From the NCBI GenBank assembly GCA_900752275.1, contig CAADUS010000108.1, forward strand, positions 1 to 11,589: DNA of 11,589 nucleotides. Reading direction: 5' to 3'. Shown here one piece after another: positions 1-5,253 of the stretch (position 1 is its first letter; every line of letters starts with the position of its first letter). The position numbers were made by a program, and so were the translations under genes. The notes beneath the pieces were generated by a model. The model did not search any database. It was not told the origin of the DNA and saw only the letters and a program-made list of their open reading frames with translations. The DNA comes from an uncultured Collinsella sp. GTDB lineage: Bacteria > Actinomycetota > Coriobacteriia > Coriobacteriales > Coriobacteriaceae.

Positions 1-51
1 GGTGAGGCCGAGGAACGAACGCCTGGACATACCCTTGTTGATGATGGCCAT
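1..51 (-). CDS. Tat-signal exported protein, N-terminus only (cut by window edge)
   Basis: The minus strand opens at 51 with ATG and stays open to the window edge, giving 17 residues: MAIINKGMSRRSFLGLT. The segment SRRSFLGL fits the twin-arginine consensus (S/T-R-R-x-F-L-x), followed by what should become the hydrophobic part of a signal peptide. A good Shine-Dalgarno (AGGAG, 57-61 on the minus strand) sits 5 bases before the ATG, which favours this start over the internal Met8. In Gram-positive gut bacteria such leaders often belong to substrate-binding lipoproteins or to redox enzymes, but the mature protein is outside the window, so no function can be named. Upstream lies a long leader with palindromes, suggesting regulated expression. 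The uvrC gene upstream runs in the same direction, so read-through is possible. Confidence 0.75.
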   Translation of the reverse strand, partial: MAIINKGMSRRSFLGLT

Positions 52-80
52 GTCTTCTCCTATCAATAGAGAATCTTACT

Positions 81-104
81 CGGGAGCACCTAGACTTGCC
101 CCCG
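81..104 (-). promoter_or_regulatory. Leader hairpin just upstream of the Tat-signal gene
   Basis: Read on the minus strand, arms CGGGGGCA and TGCTCCCG pair over 8 bp with one G-U, around an 8-base loop. It lies about 20 bases before the ribosome binding site and is not followed by a T run, so it is not a terminator. It could stabilise the mRNA or be part of an RNA switch. No known riboswitch consensus was recognised. Confidence 0.4.
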
Positions 105-187
105 CGCAACTTGCGGACGATATATACCTTACCTACCGACAAACCCAACTTGGGTGCCGCGCTCGGCGACCGATACATACATACGCT

Positions 188-210
188 TGAACGGTATTTA
201 CTACCGTTCA
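188..210. promoter_or_regulatory. Perfect interrupted palindrome, candidate operator
   Basis: Arms TGAACGGTA (188-196) and TACCGTTCA (202-210) are exact reverse complements, separated by 5 bases. This is the size and form of a site for a dimeric repressor (TetR, LacI or GntR type), but the cognate regulator is not in the window. A minus-strand promoter with TTGTCA (221-226) and a poor -10 (TAGTAA, 198-203) at 17-bp spacing would place the palindrome over its -10, as expected for repression of the Tat-signal gene. As RNA it would also form a 9-bp hairpin, but no T run follows. Confidence 0.5.
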
Positions 211-226
211 CCGAATTCATTGACAA
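198..226 (-). promoter_or_regulatory. Candidate promoter for the Tat-signal gene
   Basis: On the minus strand TTGTCA (5 of 6 to the -35 consensus) is followed after 17 bp by TAGTAA (3 of 6 to the -10). The -35 is good, the -10 poor. A transcript would have a leader of about 140 nt. The same hexamer read on the plus strand is a perfect TTGACA (220-225) with TATGTA 17 bp downstream, so the orientation is uncertain. No rightward gene follows on the plus strand, which favours the leftward reading. Confidence 0.3.
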
Positions 227-362
227 ACGATTCGACAGACAGTATGTATCGACGAGGTGAGATATCAGTCTTCGTCAACCCGCAGGATAGCAGGGTTATT
301 CACCATGGCTAGTCAAACGTTTTAGCGTTAATAAAACCCGAAATCAGCAGGTAATCGCCGCG

Positions 363-391
363 AAATAAATGATTGAAAATCAGCCAATCAT
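363..391 (-). terminator. Weak terminator-like hairpin after uvrC
   Basis: Starting 26 bases past the uvrC stop, the minus strand has arms ATGATTG and CAATCAT (7 bp, 9-base loop) followed by TTATTT. The stem is AT-rich, so termination may be inefficient. It is the only hairpin-plus-T-run seen between uvrC and the next leftward gene. Confidence 0.35.
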
Positions 392-416
392 GTATATCAG
401 TTGTTTAGAAGCGCGT

Positions 417-2357
417 TTAGTTTTCGGAACGGCTGGCCGATGCCTGGGCGCGCTCGGCATTCCATGCAACAAGTGCCTCGTGGACCGCTTTGGCGACATC
501 GGCCGGAACGCCTCGAACTTCCGCAATCTCCTGCTCGCTTGCCGCGCGCAAACGCTTCATCGAGCCAAAATGGCGCATAATGGCACGTTTTCTGGTGGGT
601 CCCACGCCCGGAACGTCGTCAAGCACCGAAACCGTCATAGCCTTATCGCGCAACTCGCGATGGAACGTAATCGCAAATCGGTGGGATTCATCGCGAACCT
701 GCTTGATCAGATAAAGCGAAGCGGAGCCGGTCGGCAGCACGACGGGGGTCTCGTCCCACGGCACGAAAACTTCCTCATCGGCCTTTGCCAAGCCACAAAC
801 TGGTATATCGAGGCCAAGCGCCTCAAGTTGCTTAATTGCAGCGGTCAATTGCGGTTTGCCGCCATCGACAACGAGCAAATCGGGGCGCGAGCCAAAGCGC
901 TCGTCCGCCATGCGCTCGGGAGCATAGCGACGCCCCAGAACCTCGGACATCGACACGAAGTCGTTCGCCTCGTCCAGTTCGGCCTGGATTTTAAAGCGTC
1001 GGTACTGACTCTTGTCGGCACGGCCGTTGGTAAACACCACCATCGACGCAACTGTGAAGGTGCCATGCAGCGTGGAAATATCGAAGCACTCGATACGCAT
1101 CGGAGGCTCGGGCAGTGCCAGAGCACTCTCAAGCTCCAAAAGTGCCTGATTGGTGCGATCGTCGGCATAACCCGTGCGCATCATGTAGCGCATAAGGGCA
1201 TGACGGGCATTTCTGGATGCCATATCGAGTAATCGATGCTTTTCGCCGCGCTGAGGTCTATGGAGATGGCAGGAGCGCTCGCGCTTGGCCGCAAGCCACT
1301 CCCCCAGCGCCTCCGCGTCCTCAAGCTCAACAGAAAGGTTAATCTCAGCTGGAATATCAGCTGTCTCGTCGTAATAGCGCTTAAGAAAACCCGACTGGAG
1401 TTCCTCCTCATCGACATCGAGGCCCTTATCGAGAATAAACTCACAGGTTCGAACCGTTCGGCCCTCGCGCACGACAAAGACGCAGGCAGCCGAGATGGTC
1501 TCCTCGCGATAAAAGCCAATGACATCGATATCGACACTGGACGGAAATACGACCTGTTGGCGATCATCCAGGCCCCTGATGACATCTAGACGACGCTTGA
1601 CGCGCGCCGCACGCTCAAAATCGAGCGCCTCGGCAGCCTCTGCCATCTCGGTCGTGAGCTCGTCGACGACATCCTTGCGATGGCCAGACAAAAAGCGCTC
1701 GACGCGCTTAACGTTCTTGGCATAGTCGGCGGGAGAAATCGCACCGACACACGCTCCCGGCCCTCGGCCGACATGATAGTCAAAGCAAGGCCGTCCGTTT
1801 TGCGCGCAAATCATATTGACGATATCTTCTTCGCCCTTGTGGGACTCGACAATACGGCGGCATCGACGCCACTCCGCACAAGCCGCCGAGCAGATCGGGA
1901 TCACCTTGCGCAACGTATCAATGGTCTCACGCGCCGCGCGGCTGTCGGTATAGGGACCAAAATAACGCGTTCCCGGCTTATGGCGCTCACGCGTATATTT
2001 GATAGCTGGGAACAGATCGCTCTTGGTGATAGCGATAAAGGGATAGCTCTTGTCGTCCTTAAGGTCCACATTAAAGTACGGATGGTACTGGCCGATCAGG
2101 TTGCGCTCGAGTACAAGCGCCTCGTGCTCGGTCTCCACCACGATATAGTCGAAACTCGCCACCAGCTGCATCATAAGTGGAATCTTCTGACGCTCATCTT
2201 GCAGCGTTACGTATTGGCGCATGCGGGCGCGCAGGTTTTTCGCCTTACCCACATAGATGACATCGCCCTTGACATCTTTCCAAAGGTAACATCCGGGCTG
2301 CGTGGGAACGCGCGAAACCTGCTCGGCGAGTGTTGGAATGTTGTCGTGACCGGCCAC
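417..2357 (-). CDS. uvrC: UvrABC system protein C (excinuclease subunit)
   Basis: UvrC makes both incisions around a DNA lesion after UvrB has been loaded by UvrA. The 646-residue length fits the family. Visible domains are the GIY-YIG nuclease (about 15-95, with GCYLW and VIYVGKAKNLRAR, and the glutamate-bearing TEHEALVLERNLI), a UVR helical motif that binds UvrB (about 231-265), the RNase H-like C-terminal nuclease (ECFDIS with D426, VVDGG with D498, DESHRFA with H559) and a tandem helix-hairpin-helix (about 577-630). The start is GTG at 2357, six bases after the murJ stop, with only a weak AGTAGG upstream, so translation is probably coupled to murJ. An oddity is the cysteine region 156-203: the usual RCLGPC is RGPGAC, so one expected Fe-S ligand is Gly, and about 23 extra residues with extra cysteines lie before RPC. 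Confidence 0.97.
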   Translation of the reverse strand: MAGHDNIPTLAEQVSRVPTQPGCYLWKDVKGDVIYVGKAKNLRARMRQYVTLQDERQKIPLMMQLVASFDYIVVETEHEALVLERNLIGQYHPYFNVDLKDDKSYPFIAITKSDLFPAIKYTRERHKPGTRYFGPYTDSRAARETIDTLRKVIPICSAACAEWRRCRRIVESHKGEEDIVNMICAQNGRPCFDYHVGRGPGACVGAISPADYAKNVKRVERFLSGHRKDVVDELTTEMAEAAEALDFERAARVKRRLDVIRGLDDRQQVVFPSSVDIDVIGFYREETISAACVFVVREGRTVRTCEFILDKGLDVDEEELQSGFLKRYYDETADIPAEINLSVELEDAEALGEWLAAKRERSCHLHRPQRGEKHRLLDMASRNARHALMRYMMRTGYADDRTNQALLELESALALPEPPMRIECFDISTLHGTFTVASMVVFTNGRADKSQYRRFKIQAELDEANDFVSMSEVLGRRYAPERMADERFGSRPDLLVVDGGKPQLTAAIKQLEALGLDIPVCGLAKADEEVFVPWDETPVVLPTGSASLYLIKQVRDESHRFAITFHRELRDKAMTVSVLDDVPGVGPTRKRAIMRHFGSMKRLRAASEQEIAEVRGVPADVAKAVHEALVAWNAERAQASASRSEN

Positions 2358-2363
2358 GTTTGC

Positions 2364-4613
2364 CTACTTGCGGCGAAGCAGCGAGGAGACCTCGGACACC
2401 TTAAAGGCGATGGCCAAGCCAATGGTGACGGCGAGCGAGACGATGCCCGCAACGCAAACATAGCCCAAGGTAATCAGAATCGAGCCGCCGAGCGCGCCGA
2501 AAAAGTGCTCAAGCGTCCACATGACACCGGCACCCGCAGCCGCACCCAGGCCTCCAAGCAAAAGGCCAAAGAAGCCGCCATGCAGAATAGATTTGACCTG
2601 AAGGCCATGCAGGCGACGGCGCAGCCACCACAGCGAGCAGCCAACCAAAATCACGTAGTCGACAACATACGAAAGTGCGATCGCAGGCATGCCGTAGCCA
2701 AGCACCACGCCAAACAACAGCACCGAACCGACCTGTCCGATGGTGGAGTAAAGACAATAACGACCGAAGGGCTTCATATCGAGCAAGGCCGAGAAGCTCT
2801 TCTGCATAAGCACAACCGCTCCGTAAAGTGGCAACGAAGGAGCCTGGTAAATAAGGAACTCCGACACCAACGCAACACCAGACTCATCGAACTTGCCAGT
2901 GCAGTAGATCATATTGAGCGGGCGGGCGAAGACGATCAAATACAGTGCAAATGGAATTAGGAAGAAGAGAATCTGAGCAACGCCGTTCGAGATGCCGCTG
3001 CGAACGCTATCGTAGTCTTGCTCCTGAGCATCATGCGAAAGCTCGGTATATAGCGCCGTCGAGAGCGAGACGGCGATTAGAGCATAAGGCAGGGTATACC
3101 ACAAGCGCGCGTATGCAATGACAGAAGGTCCGGTCTCGGGCTGCACCACCAGCGCGGCGGCATTGATAATGGAGGTCTGGACAAACGTGCACACCGTGGC
3201 GAGCAGCGTCGGGATACCGAGCGCAATCGTCTGACGAAGCGCAGGATCCTTAAAGTCGATATGGATATGGGGATGCACGCCGTACTTGCCAAGCGCGGGA
3301 ATCTGGCAGGCCATCTGGACAAAGACGCCGAGGGTCGTGCCAGCCGAAATCAAGATGATGCCTGCATGCTCGCCAAATTGCGCGGACACGGGCGCAAAAC
3401 CAATAAAGCTGGCGATAACGATCACGTTGTTCAAAACGGGGGCGAACGTCGACCAAAAGTAATCGCGATGCGCGTTGAGAACGCCCGAGAACACCGAGCC
3501 CAGACCATAAAACAATATCTGGATGGCAAAGAAACGGAACATGAACGCAGCGGTATCCATGCTGCCGCCGTCACCCGAAAGGAACGATTGCGTCCAAATA
3601 AAGCCCGGAGCGAACACGGTACCCAGCACCGAAATGCCGCCCAGCAGCAAGAGCAGGATGCCAAGCAGGTTGCCCACATATTCATTTGAGGCTTCGCGGC
3701 CCTGTTCACGCCTCACGCCCATGTACACGGGCAAAAACGCCGTCACGAGCATGCCGCCCATCACGAGTTCGTAGAGCATATTGGGCAGGTTGTTAGCGAC
3801 CTGATAGGAGGACGAGAGCAGCGACATGCCGATGGCGGCTGCCATGGCCCACGTGCGGATGAAACCGGTGACACGCGACAAAATGGTCAATACGGTCATA
3901 AGGCCGGCAGACCGACCAACCGTGGAGTAGTCGGACGAGCCCATATCGTCTATGTGATCCTGAGATTCCATGTGAGACTCAGACTGAGGCTCAATCTCAT
4001 CCACAGAGGAAAGAGACCTGTTCGCTGAAAAGGAATCATCGACTAAGATCGCATTGTCACCAGACGCGGCATGACCCCCAAACACCGTATCGACTTCCTG
4101 TGTGGCAGCACCTCGACCAGAAAACGACAAGGGATCCCAATCGTCATCGTCGTCGACCGTCACGCCTTCGACGAGACCAACTGAACCGAGCGGTGACCAT
4201 TCATCATCAGAAAGCAACGGTTCGCCGTCATCGGGAGCGTCCTGCGTTGCAGGGCTAACGGCGGCCGCGCCCTGATGCGAACTTTTCCCTTGTGCGGCCA
4301 TCAAAAACACCGCAGTCTCATCGGGACGCGGAGCATGAGGCGTATCCGAAGTGCTGGACATCCGATCCACGACTGTACGAGCAGCGGCCAAAAACACTGC
4401 CGTCTCGTCGGGTCGAGTCGAGGAAAGCGGCGAACGAGAAGGCACCGGACCGGCACCGGCGGCACGCAAATACACCGCCGTCTCACCCGGATCGGCGGCA
4501 GCCGACCAGGCTCTACGAATCTCATGTTCGACCGAAGCCAGCTCAGGCGAAGACGCCGAGGGGGTCGGCCCCTTTGCAAAATGAGCCCCGCGCTTTGATT
4601 CTTCCTGCGGCAT
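2364..4613 (-). CDS. murJ: Lipid II flippase MurJ with a long N-terminal cytoplasmic extension
   Basis: MurJ (MviN, MOP superfamily) moves lipid II to the outer face of the membrane for peptidoglycan synthesis. Residues 234-749 (516 aa) match a normal MurJ with many hydrophobic helices; the signature SRVTGFIR (246-253) and ANNLPNMLYELVMGGMLVTAF (273 onward) resemble actinobacterial MviN. Residues 1-233 are extra: acidic, rich in Ser, Ala and Pro, with no membrane segment and probably disordered. They hold three copies of (D/G)ETAV(F/Y)L (Thr45, Thr71, Thr100) and two of D-(D/E)-W-x-P-L (Trp139, Trp159). By analogy to Mycobacterium MviN, whose cytoplasmic part is phosphorylated by PknB and bound by FhaA, this tail may be a regulatory platform; that is inference. 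The ATG lies 3 bases after the ybaK stop and uvrC starts 6 bases downstream, so the three form an operon. Confidence 0.93.
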   Translation of the reverse strand: MPQEESKRGAHFAKGPTPSASSPELASVEHEIRRAWSAAADPGETAVYLRAAGAGPVPSRSPLSSTRPDETAVFLAAARTVVDRMSSTSDTPHAPRPDETAVFLMAAQGKSSHQGAAAVSPATQDAPDDGEPLLSDDEWSPLGSVGLVEGVTVDDDDDWDPLSFSGRGAATQEVDTVFGGHAASGDNAILVDDSFSANRSLSSVDEIEPQSESHMESQDHIDDMGSSDYSTVGRSAGLMTVLTILSRVTGFIRTWAMAAAIGMSLLSSSYQVANNLPNMLYELVMGGMLVTAFLPVYMGVRREQGREASNEYVGNLLGILLLLLGGISVLGTVFAPGFIWTQSFLSGDGGSMDTAAFMFRFFAIQILFYGLGSVFSGVLNAHRDYFWSTFAPVLNNVIVIASFIGFAPVSAQFGEHAGIILISAGTTLGVFVQMACQIPALGKYGVHPHIHIDFKDPALRQTIALGIPTLLATVCTFVQTSIINAAALVVQPETGPSVIAYARLWYTLPYALIAVSLSTALYTELSHDAQEQDYDSVRSGISNGVAQILFFLIPFALYLIVFARPLNMIYCTGKFDESGVALVSEFLIYQAPSLPLYGAVVLMQKSFSALLDMKPFGRYCLYSTIGQVGSVLLFGVVLGYGMPAIALSYVVDYVILVGCSLWWLRRRLHGLQVKSILHGGFFGLLLGGLGAAAGAGVMWTLEHFFGALGGSILITLGYVCVAGIVSLAVTIGLAIAFKVSEVSSLLRRK
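4290..4493 (-). repeat. Three ETAV(F/Y)L peptide repeats in the MurJ extension
   Basis: Within the murJ frame, residues 41-52, 68-79 and 97-108 read DPGETAVYLRAA, RPDETAVFLAAA and RPDETAVFLMAA, spaced 27 and 29 residues apart. The DNA also shows it (GCGGTTTT-like codons vary, so the peptide is conserved more than the bases). A weaker fourth copy, EVDTVFG, occurs at 173-179. The motif has acidic residues before Thr and an aromatic at +3. Confidence 0.8.
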
Positions 4614-4616
4614 CGC

Positions 4617-5117
4617 TCAGCCCTCTCTCGTAATCGGGGCGACCGCGGCCCCGCAAAATGCAACTAAGTCGTCGGGTGCAACCTCAAGCTGGTAGCCGCG
4701 CTTGCCTCCCGAGATAAAAATGGTATCCCAAAGGACACATGTCTCATCAATCAGCGTCCGATAGCGCTTTTTCATACCGACAGGACTACAGCCACCGCGA
4801 ACATAGCCAGTCGCGGCAAGCAAATCCTTCACGTGCATCATGACGAGAGATTTCTCCCCTGCGGCGCGTGCGGCAGCTTTCAGGTCAAGTTCATCGGCAA
4901 CGGGAATGCAGCATACAACGTGATCGTTTGACGGCGTGACACAGACCAGGGTTTTGAATCCCTGGCCGGGCTCCTCGCCAAGCTGTTCGGAAATCGCAAC
5001 GCCAAGGCCCGCTGATTCATCGCCATCGTCTTCGTACGTATGGAGAACATAGGAGATGCCGGCGCTTTCCAGCTCACGCATGGCGTTGGTCTTTGGCGTC
5101 TTCACGGCCTTCGGCAT
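4617..5117 (-). CDS. ybaK: Cys-tRNA(Pro) deacylase, YbaK/EbsC family
   Basis: YbaK hydrolyses Cys wrongly attached to tRNA(Pro) and so edits prolyl-tRNA synthetase errors in the cytoplasm. The 166-residue protein follows E. coli YbaK from end to end as recalled: a start region with ISYVLHTYEDD, the FKTLV segment with the conserved lysine (Lys55), PVADELDLKAAARAAG, TGYVRGGCSPVGMKKR (104-119) with the substrate-pocket GGxSP, and ISGGKRGYQLEV. The ATG at 5117 has a good Shine-Dalgarno (GGGAAAGGA, 5124-5132 on the minus strand) 6 bases upstream. It is the first gene of the operon with murJ and uvrC; its stop is 3 bases before the murJ ATG. There is no obvious functional link to MurJ, so co-transcription is probably a housekeeping arrangement. 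Confidence 0.94.
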   Translation of the reverse strand: MPKAVKTPKTNAMRELESAGISYVLHTYEDDGDESAGLGVAISEQLGEEPGQGFKTLVCVTPSNDHVVCCIPVADELDLKAAARAAGEKSLVMMHVKDLLAATGYVRGGCSPVGMKKRYRTLIDETCVLWDTIFISGGKRGYQLEVAPDDLVAFCGAAVAPITREG

Positions 5118-5154
5118 GGCAAATCCTTTCCCTCATATACGAACGCAATATTTA

Positions 5155-5160
5155 AGTATA
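5155..5160 (-). promoter_or_regulatory. Candidate -10 box of the ybaK-murJ-uvrC operon
   Basis: The minus strand reads TATACT here, 5 of 6 to the -10 consensus, 37 bases before the ybaK ATG. No convincing -35 was found at 16-18 bp upstream. A second AT-rich block, TATATG (5134-5139), is closer but overlaps the expected leader. It lies downstream of the uvrA terminator, as needed for an independent promoter. Confidence 0.35.
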
Positions 5161-5188
5161 TGTCCATTTGCGCGGCATACGCCATCTC

Positions 5189-5231
5189 GACAAAGAGAGC
5201 GCCACCGAATCGCAAGGAATCGGCGGCGCTC
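5189..5231 (-). terminator. Rho-independent terminator of uvrA
   Basis: On the minus strand, 22 bases past the uvrA stop, arms GAGCGCCGCCGATTC (5217-5231) and GATTCGGTGGCGCTC (5197-5211) pair over 15 positions with one G-U and one T-T mismatch, around the loop CTTGC. TCTTTGTC follows. The GC-rich stem and T-rich tail are typical. It separates uvrA transcription from the ybaK operon, though the T run is interrupted and some read-through is possible. Confidence 0.85.
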
Positions 5232-5253
5232 ATGTTTCAAAAACACCTATGTA

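Larger units (their letters stand above)
52..416. other. 365-bp non-coding region between uvrC and the Tat-signal gene
   Basis: No convincing gene is seen on either strand; frames are short and lack ribosome binding sites. From left to right it holds the ribosome binding site of the Tat-signal gene (57-61), a hairpin (81-104), two small palindromes sharing the core CAACTTG (105-115 and 143-155), a perfect interrupted palindrome (188-210), a TTGACA/TTGTCA promoter-like element (220-226), a bulged GC hairpin (277-297), and a weak terminator-like hairpin after uvrC (363-391). The density of inverted repeats is far above that of the other intergenic regions here. It most likely serves as promoter plus 5' leader of the leftward gene. 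Confidence 0.6.

Noticed and set aside
261..264. UvrA zinc-site Cys-to-His change (residue 264; positions given are residues) considered as an anomaly
   Set aside because: His in this position is, as recalled, common in actinobacterial UvrA and can still bind zinc.
277..297. Bulged GC hairpin considered as a terminator or tRNA remnant
   Set aside because: No T run follows on either strand, and there is no T-arm consensus or cloverleaf around it.
245..316. Short plus-strand frame (ATG at 245, 23 codons) after the TTGACA element
   Set aside because: No ribosome binding site, and the ATG lies inside the would-be -10 box, so it cannot be translated from that promoter.
369..1232. Long open plus-strand frame (287 codons) opposite uvrC
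   Set aside because: It lies antisense to a well-supported uvrC, has no ribosome binding site and reads as a low-complexity shadow of codon bias.
1680..2960. Long open plus-strand frame (426 codons) across the uvrC/murJ junction
   Set aside because: It is antisense to two clear genes; its product is rich in Arg, His and Asn with no recognisable motif. High-GC codon bias explains the length.
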